From positions 186,001-250,000 of the forward strand of contig NZ_WJNH01000001.1 of the NCBI RefSeq assembly GCF_009649735.1: 64,000 bases of DNA, given 5' to 3'. Shown piece by piece: positions 35,029 to 43,608 of this stretch. Position 1 is the first letter of the stretch. Each line of letters opens with the position of its first letter. The notes below the pieces were generated by a model. It was not told the DNA's origin, made no database searches, and saw only the letters and a list, made by a program, of their open reading frames with translations. A program made the translations under genes and the position numbers. Source of the DNA: Salinibacillus xinjiangensis. GTDB lineage: Bacteria > Bacillota > Bacilli > Bacillales > Alkalibacillaceae.

Positions 35029-35057
35029 ATAGTAACAAAGGGTTGCCTAAATATCAA
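35029..35057 (-). promoter_or_regulatory. Sigma-A promoter of the TAXI-TRAP operon
   Basis: On the minus strand TTGATA (35057-35052) and TACTAT (35034-35029) with a 17-base spacer. The -35 box matches five of six positions, the -10 four of six. It reads toward the fused permease with a leader of about 220 bases containing the cre site. Confidence 0.5.
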
Positions 35058-35187
35058 TGACTTTTCAGAAAATTTATTATTTTCCGTTTATTGTTGGGTT
35101 TAGGATGAATTTTTAGGAATAAAACATTAGGATCACTCCGGATGAAAATGTATCCAATTTATATTTTTTTGTGTCAGTCGAGCGTGA

Positions 35188-36630
35188 TCAAAGGTTCAAA
35201 ATCACCGTTTTAAGCTCTGTTAATACCTCTACAGCATAGCGAGGACCTTCTCTTCCAATCCCACTATTTTTAATTCCTCCATAAGGCATTGCATCTGCTC
35301 TAAACGTAGAAGCATCGTTAACAATAACCCCTCCAGTTTTGAACCCTTTAACGGCTTTCATGGCAATATTTAAATCGGTTGTAAAGATTCCAGATTGAAG
35401 GCCATAATCTGTGTTATTAGCGGCTTCTATCGCCTCATTAATGTCCTCATAGGTAGAGACGGTAAGAACCGGACCGAAAACCTCCTCACAAACTACCTTC
35501 ATATCATTCTCAACCTTCTTCAAAATAGTAGGAGTCACGATTGCCCCATCTCGTTTTCCACCGGTAACAATTTCAGCACCCTGGGAAACGGCTTCATCAA
35601 TCCAATTGATAACTCTCTCAGCTTCTCCCTCACTAATTAAGGGACCAATATCCGTTTCTTCCTCTAATGGATTCCCAACTTTTAGATTTTCTGTAATAGA
35701 TTTCAGCTTGCTTAAAAACGCTTCCTCTGCTTGTTTATGAACATAAATGCGTTGAACCGAAATACAGGCCTGCCCTGAGGTATTAAAGCCTTTGAGTGCA
35801 CAAAGCTTAGCAGCTAAATCAAGGTCGGCATCATGATGGACAATATTTGGTGAGTTATTTCCCAATTCTAATGACACTTTTCGAAGGCCACTGTTTTCTT
35901 TAATATAACGGCCAACCTCGGCACTTCCAGTAAACGTATACTTCCCGACTCTTTCATCCTGCAATAGCCAGTCGCCTACCTGCGCCCCTGAACCGCAAAC
36001 GAGATTCACGTAGCCTGAAGGTAAACCAGCATCTTGCAATATTTCGATTAAGTGATAGGCTGAAGCTGCTGTTGTAGTGGCAGGCTTCCAAACTACTGTA
36101 TTTCCTGCCGCCAATGCGGGAGCAATTTTATGACAGGCTAGATTAAATGGGAAATTGAACGGCGTAATCGCTCCTATAACTCCAATCGGCATTCTCATCG
36201 TAAAGCCCACTCGATTTTCAGCTCCTGGGCTTGCCGCTATCGGAAGCTCCTCCCCAGCAATTCGTTTAGCCTCCTCAGAGGAAAGAATTAACGTTTGGAT
36301 GGCTCGGTCTACCTCTCCTCTTGCATCCTTGATGGTTTTCCCTACCTCTCTTGCAATTGTGAATGCAACCTGTTCTTTTCTTTCCTTTAAAAGCTCTCCC
36401 GCTTTCTTTAGGATTTCATAGCGTTGATACGGGGTCAGTTCGTCATTGTGGAAGGTGTTTAATGCCTCTGTCACCGCGTTTTCTACATCCTTTTTTCCAG
36501 CCTTTGTAATGGTTGCGATCACTTCTCCTGAAAATTTGTCCTTTACGGTAAATTCACTCTCACCAAATATCTCTTGATCACCTATAATTAATCCCCTGTG
36601 AGATCCTAATTGACTTTTTGAAATACTCAT
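35188..36630 (-). CDS. Aldehyde dehydrogenase (NAD(P)-dependent)
   Basis: 480 residues, normal length. Rossmann-region Asn in ITPFNFPFNLACHKIAPAL, Lys in NTVVWKPATTT, Gly motif FTGSAEVGRYI, Glu in SLELGNNSPN and catalytic Cys in TSGQACISVQR (about 283). NSGIGREGPRYAV near the C-terminus is typical. Groups such as lactaldehyde, succinate-semialdehyde or glyceraldehyde-3-phosphate (non-phosphorylating) dehydrogenase share these features. Divergent from the LysR gene and upstream of the TAXI-TRAP genes, it probably oxidises an aldehyde derived from the transported compound. Confidence 0.94.
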   Translation of the reverse strand: MSISKSQLGSHRGLIIGDQEIFGESEFTVKDKFSGEVIATITKAGKKDVENAVTEALNTFHNDELTPYQRYEILKKAGELLKERKEQVAFTIAREVGKTIKDARGEVDRAIQTLILSSEEAKRIAGEELPIAASPGAENRVGFTMRMPIGVIGAITPFNFPFNLACHKIAPALAAGNTVVWKPATTTAASAYHLIEILQDAGLPSGYVNLVCGSGAQVGDWLLQDERVGKYTFTGSAEVGRYIKENSGLRKVSLELGNNSPNIVHHDADLDLAAKLCALKGFNTSGQACISVQRIYVHKQAEEAFLSKLKSITENLKVGNPLEEETDIGPLISEGEAERVINWIDEAVSQGAEIVTGGKRDGAIVTPTILKKVENDMKVVCEEVFGPVLTVSTYEDINEAIEAANNTDYGLQSGIFTTDLNIAMKAVKGFKTGGVIVNDASTFRADAMPYGGIKNSGIGREGPRYAVEVLTELKTVILNL

Positions 36631-36727
36631 CTATTTCTCCCCTTCCTACTTTTCAAATTGATTAATAGCCTTTTATCAACTTTTGAGTAATCATATTCTA
36701 AAAATCAATATTTTATTAATATTTTAT

Positions 36728-36737
36728 AGAATATTCT
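36728..36737. promoter_or_regulatory. Candidate LysR-binding region between LysR and aldehyde dehydrogenase genes
   Basis: AGAATATTCT is a perfect 10-bp palindrome in the 147-base divergent gap. It overlaps TAGAATA (36727-36733), which is the inverse of TATTCTA at 36694-36700. TATAAT at 36738-36743 could be the -10 of the LysR promoter. LysR proteins usually bind such AT-rich inverted repeats in the divergent gap. No assignment of exact sites is possible. Confidence 0.35.
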
Positions 36738-36777
36738 TATAATTTAAGTTATGATAAAACATAAGGAGGCTGATGAA

Positions 36778-37692
36778 ATGGAAATTAAATATTTAGAGGT
36801 CTTTAATAAAATCTGTGAGCACCAAAACTTTTCCAGCGCAGCACGAGAGTTGACGGTGTCTCAGCCTACTGTGAGTGCTCAAATGAAAACCCTAGAAGAA
36901 ACGCTTGGTTTGCAATTATTTAAACGAAAACATAAAACGATGGGTAATCTAACTGACGCCGGGAAAATTTTATATAGCTACTCAAACCAAATTCTTTCTC
37001 TTGTTGAGGAAGCCGAGGAAGCGTTAAAGCATTATAAATATGGAAATACAGGCTCCTTGTCCTTGGTTACTTCCCATACCTTCTGCCTTTGGTACCTACC
37101 CCCGTTACTTGAAAAATTTAAACAAAACTATCCATCACTTGAAATCGTTCTACATACAGAATTCACGCCAAAAATGATTGATATGGTCGATCAGCGCGAG
37201 GTTCATTTTGCCTTTATTCGAACAGGATCACCGAACTTTACGGATGATCGGTTCCATAACATCTACATTGGAGAAGACCCGTCCGTATTTGTTGTGTCAG
37301 CAAATCATTGGTTAGCACAAAAAGAGACAGTATCCATTGATGATGTGAGAAATGAGCCCTTTATTGTTTTTGGTAAAAAATCTACCTACTGGACTCAAAT
37401 CGAAAATATTTTTACAAGTGAGGGAATGGAACCGAGAATAAGTATGGAGCTGAACAACATTCAGACTGTCAAGAAAATGCTCGAAATTAATATGGGTATA
37501 TCGGTACTGCCATTGATATCTATCCAAGAAGAATTAAACAAGGGAACACTAAAAGTATTAGACGTTGAGCCGTTTCCGGACATGATTAGATACTCTCATT
37601 TGATTTATCAAAAGGATTTAATTATGCTTGGACCTGTTTTGAACTTCCTGAACTATATCAAGGAAGAACAGCCTTTCACCTTAAAGCAGTAA
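36778..37692 (+). CDS. LysR-family transcriptional regulator
   Basis: 304 residues. N-terminal winged helix: YLEVFNKICEHQNFSSAARE and LTVSQPTVSAQMKTLEETLG carry the helix-turn-helix. The remaining two-lobed domain binds an effector. The ATG at 36778 has AAGGAGG 8 bases upstream; an in-frame ATG at 36751 would place that site inside the gene, so I reject it. One of only two plus-strand genes. Divergent from the aldehyde dehydrogenase and convergent with the LarA-like gene, so it most likely controls the aldehyde dehydrogenase and its own expression. Confidence 0.94.
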   Translation: MEIKYLEVFNKICEHQNFSSAARELTVSQPTVSAQMKTLEETLGLQLFKRKHKTMGNLTDAGKILYSYSNQILSLVEEAEEALKHYKYGNTGSLSLVTSHTFCLWYLPPLLEKFKQNYPSLEIVLHTEFTPKMIDMVDQREVHFAFIRTGSPNFTDDRFHNIYIGEDPSVFVVSANHWLAQKETVSIDDVRNEPFIVFGKKSTYWTQIENIFTSEGMEPRISMELNNIQTVKKMLEINMGISVLPLISIQEELNKGTLKVLDVEPFPDMIRYSHLIYQKDLIMLGPVLNFLNYIKEEQPFTLKQ

Positions 37693-37697
37693 TGAGC

Positions 37698-37731
37698 TTA
37701 GCGGGCTTTGCTGTTAGGTCAGAGCCTGCTC
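37698..37731. terminator. Weak hairpin between convergent LysR and LarA-like genes
   Basis: AGCGGGCT and AGCCTGCT can pair around a 15-base loop with one G-T pair, in the 39-base gap between the two convergent stop codons. A short T-run (in the plus direction at 37741-37747) follows after some distance. It could be a shared terminator, but the pairing is imperfect. Confidence 0.3.
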
Positions 37732-38988
37732 CTAAACTGTTATTTTTTCAGTTAGCTCACCTGTCTTTGTAAAATCAAGCTGCTGTGTCCCTTTGACTTC
37801 AAATTCTTTAGTTTCCTTCTCTAACTCTTTTAATACGGTTTTTGAGATAAATGCCCGATTTAAATGTAGCGTGTTGGGTATTTGGACAATCTTTAAGGTT
37901 TCTAGATCTGTAGTTGGACCTAAGCTTTGAATCGCTGTTTCAATCGCTTCCTTCTCTGTTGGGTATATCATAGGTAGCATGGCCCGTTTCAGATATGTTG
38001 CTGTAAGTGCATTGGTATAAGTAGACTTTCTATCTATTTTGTCTACTAAACGATCAGTCGTAAAATCAGCAAGCCCGATCCCCTGTGCATTTCCAAAGGA
38101 TTTTTCTGCTAAATCTAAAACTACTAATCTAGTTATATTAGGCCGTTTTGGCTCTGGAACTCCGTCTATTCTCCAGCGCCCAATGATATTTGGGTCCATC
38201 CCAGTTCCACTAAAGCATTTTCCCATTTCTTCTACGATCAAAATATCTATTTCATCAATTGGTAAGCTCGGCATCATAGCTTTAGATTTTTTCAGTAAAT
38301 CGGCCTCCCTTTCATGCCATTCGTCTTTCCTTACACCTACAATATCAGCAGTTTCGTCATAGCCATTCTCCACAATCGCGAGGCCCATTAGGATTGGACT
38401 GTGCTCAATGGCATACTTGGACACATTTATGATATTTTCAGCCATTTTTAGTGCCCCATTACTATGAACGAATGTCGCTCCCTTTATCTTGCCAAGACCA
38501 ATCGTGACCATTTTGCTTAGGCCACTTTCTACACTTCCTCGAAACGCTGTATGGGCTTTTACTCGGTTAACGACAACAATTCCATCCGCATGAAAGGCAT
38601 GCTTATCCATATAAACCGCATTCCCTTGTGGTGTATGGCCGACTAACTCAACCTCCATGCTTGATCTGATTTCAGCACCAACCGTATCCTCTGTGATGTC
38701 GAGGTGTTTCAGTACTTCCATTTGCCCTTCTGCTGTAGCACCACCGTGACTACCCATTGCAGGTATTAAAAATGGTGAGTAGCCAAGGTCCTTTAATACA
38801 GAAACGGTTTCTCTCAAAATCTCTACAATATTGGAAATCCCTCTGCTCCCAGCCGTAACAGCAATTTCTGCGTTTTGGGGCAAAGAAGATGTTGGCAAAC
38901 AAGCCTTAATTTCAGCATGAACACGACTTCTGATATCGTGAGTTTTTTCATTAGCAAAGGTCTGTTCAATCTCATACATCTCGATCAT
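37732..38988 (-). CDS. LarA-like protein (DUF2088, nickel-pincer lactate racemase superfamily)
   Basis: 418 residues. The N-terminal domain resembles LarA: IAVTAGSRGISNIVEIL, then IPAMGSHGGATAEGQMEVL, then VVNRVKAHTAFRGSVESGLSKM. A His in GSHGG and the Lys/His pair in RVKAH lie where LarA carries active-site residues, but the DHxxRP-type motif of LarA is not seen. Either a racemase on another hydroxy acid or a non-nickel member is possible. The genes for nickel-pincer synthesis (larB, larC, larE) are not in the window. Last gene of the block C operon. Confidence 0.85.
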   Translation of the reverse strand: MIEMYEIEQTFANEKTHDIRSRVHAEIKACLPTSSLPQNAEIAVTAGSRGISNIVEILRETVSVLKDLGYSPFLIPAMGSHGGATAEGQMEVLKHLDITEDTVGAEIRSSMEVELVGHTPQGNAVYMDKHAFHADGIVVVNRVKAHTAFRGSVESGLSKMVTIGLGKIKGATFVHSNGALKMAENIINVSKYAIEHSPILMGLAIVENGYDETADIVGVRKDEWHEREADLLKKSKAMMPSLPIDEIDILIVEEMGKCFSGTGMDPNIIGRWRIDGVPEPKRPNITRLVVLDLAEKSFGNAQGIGLADFTTDRLVDKIDRKSTYTNALTATYLKRAMLPMIYPTEKEAIETAIQSLGPTTDLETLKIVQIPNTLHLNRAFISKTVLKELEKETKEFEVKGTQQLDFTKTGELTEKITV

Positions 38989-39002
38989 GAGTATTCCCCC
39001 TT

Positions 39003-39785
39003 TTAGAGTGCCGCACCCCTTCCACCGTCTACATTTATAGCAGTACCGGTTACATAGGATGCTGCATCAGAAGCTAAATAAGTGATAACATTTGCTGCTT
39101 CCTCTGTTTCGCCAATTCTTCCTAAGGGGATCGCGTGTTTTGGGTCTTTTGAATATTCCTCCCATGTTAAATGTCCTGCTGTTCGTTGCCAGCGTTTTTG
39201 AATTTGATCGCTTTTAATTAAACCAATACATACAGCATTAACTCGAATTGAATATTTGCCTAAGTCTTTGCTCATTGCCTTTGTTAATCCTAGACCAGCT
39301 GCACGAGAAACGGAGGTAGGTAGTGATGAACCAGGGGGTGTTTTCCCAATGACTGCTGTAATGTTAATAATGGACCCCTTCCCAACCTCCTTCATATATG
39401 GGACTGCGCTTTTGGAAAAGTTGATAGCTCCGTAAAGCTTTAAGTCCATATCTTCCGCCCAAGTGTCTAAGTCTACTTCTTCAAAGGACTTTGCACTTGA
39501 TGTTCCGGCATTATTAATTAAAATATCTAATCGTCCAAATTGCTTAATGGTCTCCTCAACTACCATTTGGCAATCTTCTGCCTTCCTCACGTCCGCTTGA
39601 ATGGGGATTACACTACCGCCTGTTTCTTCCTTTATTTTAGCTGCAGCTGTTTCTAGGTTTTCTTGACCTCGAGCGCAAATGGTCATCTTTGCACCCTCTC
39701 TCACTAAATGAAGGGCCGTTTGAAAGCCAATCCCCTTGCTTCCACCGGTTACAATGGCGACCTTGTCTGTCAAACTTAAATCCAT
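39003..39785 (-). CDS. SDR-family protein with both catalytic Tyr and Lys replaced
   Basis: 260 residues. N-terminal TGGSKGIGFQTA and NNAG are normal. The catalytic Ser region reads NITAVIG and the YxxxK motif is TSVSR, so Tyr and Lys are both missing. The C-terminus NVDGGRGAAL is standard. Nucleotide binding is likely kept, while classical hydride transfer is doubtful. It lies in the tight operon between CoA-transferase and LarA-like genes, with a clear AAGGAGAG site, so it is conserved as a gene rather than decayed. Confidence 0.9.
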   Translation of the reverse strand: MDLSLTDKVAIVTGGSKGIGFQTALHLVREGAKMTICARGQENLETAAAKIKEETGGSVIPIQADVRKAEDCQMVVEETIKQFGRLDILINNAGTSSAKSFEEVDLDTWAEDMDLKLYGAINFSKSAVPYMKEVGKGSIINITAVIGKTPPGSSLPTSVSRAAGLGLTKAMSKDLGKYSIRVNAVCIGLIKSDQIQKRWQRTAGHLTWEEYSKDPKHAIPLGRIGETEEAANVITYLASDAASYVTGTAINVDGGRGAAL

Positions 39786-39803
39786 AGCAATCTCTCCTTA
39801 CCC

Positions 39804-40991
39804 TTAAATAATGCCTTCTTCTCTTAGTTTTTCAATTTCTTCTTTACTAAGGCCTAATGTTTCTTCGTAAAAATCATTTGCGTTTTCTCCCAATAATGGA
39901 GGATGCTTTTTTGTGGTAATGCCAAGATTTGAAAACCGCATAGGGCTTTTTACCACCTTAATCTTTCCTAATGTTGGATGGGGGATCTCTTCTACTGATC
40001 CTCTTGCCTTCACTTGTGGATGTTCAAATACTTGATCAATGTTATTCACAGGACCTGCTGGCACTTTGGCATCAGACAAAATGTTGAACCATTCGTCAGC
40101 TGTTTTTTCATAAAACACAGCTTGGATTTTCTCTGTCAGTTCATCGCGATGTTCAATTCGTTTATCGTTTGTACTGAACCTTTCATCCTCTGCCCATTCT
40201 GGATGCCCAAGGAGGTCACATAGTTTTTGATACAATCGATCATTGCCCGCGCACACCATAAGGGGGCGATCCTTACATTGGAAAACTTGATAAGGCACAA
40301 TATAGCTGTGGTTATTTCCTAACCGTTGTTGAACACTTCCGGAATTTAAATAGCTGCTCGCCGCATTTGCTAATGTACTAATTTGAACATCAAGGAGTGA
40401 TAGATCAAGGTGTTGCCCATCACCTGTCTGGTCTCGCAAACGGATAGCTGAGAGTATACTAATGGCCACGTATTGACTTGTCATAATGTCTACTACGGGT
40501 AGCCCAACTCTGAGCGGGTCGCCATCTGGTTCACCAGTAAGGCTCATCAGCCCACCTATTGCTTGAATAACCGGATCAAATCCAGGCTCATCCTTAAAGG
40601 GCCCTGTTTGACCATAACCTGTAACGGAGCATAAAATAATACCTGGATTGACCTTTTTGAGCTCATCATATCCTAGTCCCATTCGATTTAAAGTTCCGGT
40701 CTTAAAGTTTTCTAATACTACATCAGCGTTCTTCACTAATTTCAAGAAAATCTCTTTACCTTTTTCGTGTTTCAAATTTAGTGTAATGGATTGCTTGTTA
40801 CGATTGGCGCACATATAATAGGTGCTTTCCCCATCTATTATAGGCGTCCAGTCTCTCATACTATCCGTGCCACCAGGCGACTCAATACGGACTACATCGG
40901 CACCTAAGTCACCTAAAATCATTGAACCTCCTGGGCCTGCATATACACGTGATAAATCAAGTACTTTTATATCCTCTAAAGGTTGTAACAT
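39804..40991 (-). CDS. CaiB/BaiF-type (family III) CoA-transferase, SUGCT (glutarate CoA-transferase)-like
   Basis: 395 residues. VLDLSRVYAGPGGSMILGDL, ESTYYMCANRNKQSITLNLK, ENFKTGTLNRMGLGYDEL and SVTGYGQTGPFKDEPGFDPV follow the pattern of the human glutarate CoA-transferase (SUGCT) group. The probable catalytic Asp lies in GLPVVDIMTSQY (about 171). The C-terminus GENANDFYEETLGLSKEE is typical. With an acyl-CoA dehydrogenase, an enoyl-CoA hydratase and SDRs in the same operon it suggests activation of a dicarboxylic acid or hydroxy-dicarboxylic acid. Confidence 0.93.
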   Translation of the reverse strand: MLQPLEDIKVLDLSRVYAGPGGSMILGDLGADVVRIESPGGTDSMRDWTPIIDGESTYYMCANRNKQSITLNLKHEKGKEIFLKLVKNADVVLENFKTGTLNRMGLGYDELKKVNPGIILCSVTGYGQTGPFKDEPGFDPVIQAIGGLMSLTGEPDGDPLRVGLPVVDIMTSQYVAISILSAIRLRDQTGDGQHLDLSLLDVQISTLANAASSYLNSGSVQQRLGNNHSYIVPYQVFQCKDRPLMVCAGNDRLYQKLCDLLGHPEWAEDERFSTNDKRIEHRDELTEKIQAVFYEKTADEWFNILSDAKVPAGPVNNIDQVFEHPQVKARGSVEEIPHPTLGKIKVVKSPMRFSNLGITTKKHPPLLGENANDFYEETLGLSKEEIEKLREEGII

Positions 40992-41046
40992 GTAACTTCC
41001 TCCTGAGAAATAGTGTGAAATCTATAATAAATCTATCAATCTATGA

Positions 41047-41793
41047 TTATCGTCCGCCACTAACCGTAAAAGTCTCTCCCATAATATAATTGGCTGCATC
41101 CGATGCTAGAAATGAAACCATTTCCGCAATATCCTTAGCGGTACCAGCACGTTTAAGTGGGATGGTTGGAATAATCCGGTCAATTCGCTCCTGCGTAGAG
41201 TACTTTTCTTGAAAAGGCGACATGATAAAGCCCGGGGCAATACCGTTCACTAAAATACCATGAGGAGCAAATTCCTTTGCGAGTCCTACTGTAAGTGTAT
41301 TGACAGCTCCTTTTGTGGATGCATAATGAATGCTTTCTCCTGCTCCTCCACGTCTAGCGGCCACTGATGAAATGTTAATGACCTTTCCACTTTTACGTTG
41401 GACCATATGCTTTAAGACCGCTTGTGAAACGAGAAACATACTTTTGACATTCACGTCATAGGTCTTATCCCAAAGTTCTTCATCAATATCGAGAAAGGAG
41501 CTTCGCTTAATAGCGGCACCAGCGTTATTGACTAATATATCAATTTGGCCAAAGGTTTCGATTGCCTTTTCTACCATCATATCGACTTTTTCTTTGTTGG
41601 AAACGTCTGCTTGAACCATGATACATCTACCACCCTGACTTTCCACAATAGCCTTTGTCTCTTCAGCCCCATGTTCATTCCGGTTATAATTAACGATTAC
41701 TCCAACTCCATCCTTGCCAAGTATCCTGGCTGTTTCCTGACCAATCCCGGAGCTTCCTCCCGTTATGAGAACAACTTTATTGACAGTGTCCAT
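41047..41793 (-). CDS. SDR-family oxidoreductase (FabG-like)
   Basis: About 248 residues from the ATG at 41793, which is well placed behind GGGGGA; the TTG at 41808 would sit in the ribosome binding site. TGGSSGIGQET, NNAGAAI, catalytic NISSVAA and YASTK are all intact, so unlike its neighbour at 39.0 kb it should be active. The C-terminus is short (GETFTVSGGR). Reduces or oxidises a 3-keto/3-hydroxy-acyl-CoA or free acid; the operon partner genes are a hydratase and a CoA-transferase. Confidence 0.92.
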   Translation of the reverse strand: MDTVNKVVLITGGSSGIGQETARILGKDGVGVIVNYNRNEHGAEETKAIVESQGGRCIMVQADVSNKEKVDMMVEKAIETFGQIDILVNNAGAAIKRSSFLDIDEELWDKTYDVNVKSMFLVSQAVLKHMVQRKSGKVINISSVAARRGGAGESIHYASTKGAVNTLTVGLAKEFAPHGILVNGIAPGFIMSPFQEKYSTQERIDRIIPTIPLKRAGTAKDIAEMVSFLASDAANYIMGETFTVSGGR

Positions 41794-41819
41794 AGCTTTA
41801 TCCCCCAATTTCTTTTATT

Positions 41820-42620
41820 CTATGATTTTTTCATTTGCTCTAATAGCTCTATATATTCATTCGTATCCGTCACAACAGCCATATGGGAAGAGACCATGTC
41901 TAGGTGTGTGCGCAAATCTACCTTATGATGGCTTTTGACAAGTCTTTTCATCATTCTTACTGTTTGTTGTGGTTTCGAATTCAACACGTTGGCAAAATCC
42001 ATCGTGCGGTCAAAGATCTCTTCTGCTGGGTAAACATAATCCACTAACCCAATTCGGAGGGCTTCCTCCGTTTTGATACGATCCCCCGTCCAAAGCATTT
42101 CCAACGCTTTTGGGATCCCGACAAGCTTTGGTAGAAAATAACCCCCACCGTCTCCCGGAACTAATCCTAGATTGATATAACCTTCACCTAATTTGGCATG
42201 CTCCGCGCAAAAGCGTATGTCACACATTAGCGCCATGTCTAACCCTGCACCAATTGCGGCCCCATTGATACAGGAAAGAACCGGTTTATCGATTTCCTCC
42301 ATTTTCAAGGCAATCTTCTGGATGTTCCCCCAAAGTGCTTCCTTTCTTTTGAAAGCGTTGCTCCATAAATCCTCCTTAGGCTCGCCAATGAATCCCTCTC
42401 CCTTAGCTAAAGCCTTAATATCACCGCCTGCGGAAAAGGCTCTCCCTTTAGCTGTTACAATTAATACATTTAAATCTGGGTTTTCATCAAACTCTATTAA
42501 GTATCTATGCCAATCAGAAATCATTTCATGACTAAAAGAGTTTAAAAAGTCTGGTCTATTTAATGTCAGTACGGCAATCCCATCGTCTCTTGTTTCAAAC
42601 AGAATATGTCGATCTGTCAT
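41820..42620 (-). CDS. Enoyl-CoA hydratase/isomerase family protein
   Basis: 266 residues of the crotonase fold. Oxyanion-hole segments are AFSAGGDIKAL and GAAIGAGLDMALMCDIRF. At the first catalytic Glu position of rat hydratase (Glu144) the sequence is GEGYINLG, with Tyr instead of Glu, while a Glu in KALEMLWTG matches Glu164. The mixture fits crotonases that act as isomerases, hydrolases or dehalogenase-type enzymes as well as hydratases. GGAGGAGG ribosome binding site. In the operon between the hydroxyacid dehydrogenase and an SDR. Confidence 0.92.
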   Translation of the reverse strand: MTDRHILFETRDDGIAVLTLNRPDFLNSFSHEMISDWHRYLIEFDENPDLNVLIVTAKGRAFSAGGDIKALAKGEGFIGEPKEDLWSNAFKRKEALWGNIQKIALKMEEIDKPVLSCINGAAIGAGLDMALMCDIRFCAEHAKLGEGYINLGLVPGDGGGYFLPKLVGIPKALEMLWTGDRIKTEEALRIGLVDYVYPAEEIFDRTMDFANVLNSKPQQTVRMMKRLVKSHHKVDLRTHLDMVSSHMAVVTDTNEYIELLEQMKKS

Positions 42621-42648
42621 GATTCCTCCTCCTATCTTTCATTAGTCG

Positions 42649-43608
42649 TTATGTTGAAACAGCATCTGTATCTTCCTTTATCTCAACCCCTAAGTATTGA
42701 AGACATTCTACTGCTACTCTTTTGCCAGCTCTACTTAGGGCATCCTCTGTTAATCCGGCAATGTGCGGGGTTGCGATAAAATTATCAAGTGAAAAAAGAG
42801 GAGATTCATAGCAAGGCTCCTGCTCTTGTACGTCAAGACCTGCAAACCGGAGATGGCGATTTGACAACACTTGATATAGTGCGTCCTCATCCACGATTCC
42901 TCCTCGTGCTGAATTCAATAAAATCGCACCCTTTTTCATGCTTTTTAATTCGCCTTCTCCAATCATATGATAGGTTTCATCTGTCAGCGGAGCATGTATA
43001 GACACCACATCAGAGGAAGACAGGAGCTCTTCCAACGATACTAATGTTCCCCTATTTGATGACGCCTCTTGTTTATTTATATAAGGGTCATAGGCCAAAA
43101 CATTCATCCCAAAACCACTTCGTACAATTTGACTTACAGCTTTGCCGGTATTCCCAAAACCGATAATCCCAATGGTTTTTCCGTTTAGCTCGAGAGCTTC
43201 ATTGAACCCATGCTTATTCCATATTCCTTTTTTCATTTGTTCATAGGCTAGTAGAATGTATCTCATCCCACAAAGAAGTAACGTAACCGTATGCTCCGCA
43301 ACCGAAATTGAATTGACACCTGGCAGATTAATCAACTTAATGCCTTTTGATTCTATATATTCTTGGTCGAATTGGTCTAAACCAACAGATGCAATACCAA
43401 TCACCTTAAGTTTCCCACTGTCTTCAAGCGTAGGCTTCTCAATGACTCCTGTTGCCGGAGCCGCCCGCCCAATCAGCATGTCGTAATCTCCAACAATTGC
43501 TGCTAACTCTTTTCTAGAAATATTGTGATGGATATCTACCGTTTCAAAATATTGGTTTAAAACGTCAATTCCATCCTCATGTATTCGGTCAATAACTAGG
43601 GCCTTCAT
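42649..43608 (-). CDS. D-isomer-specific 2-hydroxyacid dehydrogenase (SerA-like)
   Basis: 319 residues. NAD motif GIIGFGNTGKAV (about 146-157); catalytic Arg in LNSARGGIVDE, Glu in LDVQEQEPC, His in ATPHIAGLTED. All three catalytic residues are present. The short SerA-like form (about 310-320 residues without ACT domain) includes (S)-sulfolactate dehydrogenase SlcC and several 2-hydroxyacid reductases. It starts immediately after the TPP-binding beta subunit stop, with no spacer, so it is tightly coupled to the decarboxylase. Probably makes or uses the 2-oxo acid handled by it. Confidence 0.93.
   Translation of the reverse strand: MKALVIDRIHEDGIDVLNQYFETVDIHHNISRKELAAIVGDYDMLIGRAAPATGVIEKPTLEDSGKLKVIGIASVGLDQFDQEYIESKGIKLINLPGVNSISVAEHTVTLLLCGMRYILLAYEQMKKGIWNKHGFNEALELNGKTIGIIGFGNTGKAVSQIVRSGFGMNVLAYDPYINKQEASSNRGTLVSLEELLSSSDVVSIHAPLTDETYHMIGEGELKSMKKGAILLNSARGGIVDEDALYQVLSNRHLRFAGLDVQEQEPCYESPLFSLDNFIATPHIAGLTEDALSRAGKRVAVECLQYLGVEIKEDTDAVST

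Larger units (their letters stand above)
34803..35187. other. Regulatory gap of about 385 bases before the TAXI-TRAP operon
   Basis: Contains a sigma-A promoter and a full-consensus cre site for the permease gene, given as separate entries. The part near 35100-35187 shows no clear terminator for the aldehyde dehydrogenase apart from T-rich stretches. No open reading frame is worth keeping. Confidence 0.6.

Noticed and set aside
37732-38988. Genuine nickel-dependent lactate racemase (LarA)
   Set aside because: The LarA-specific DHxxRP-type motif was not seen and no larB, larC or larE genes are nearby; kept as LarA-like only.
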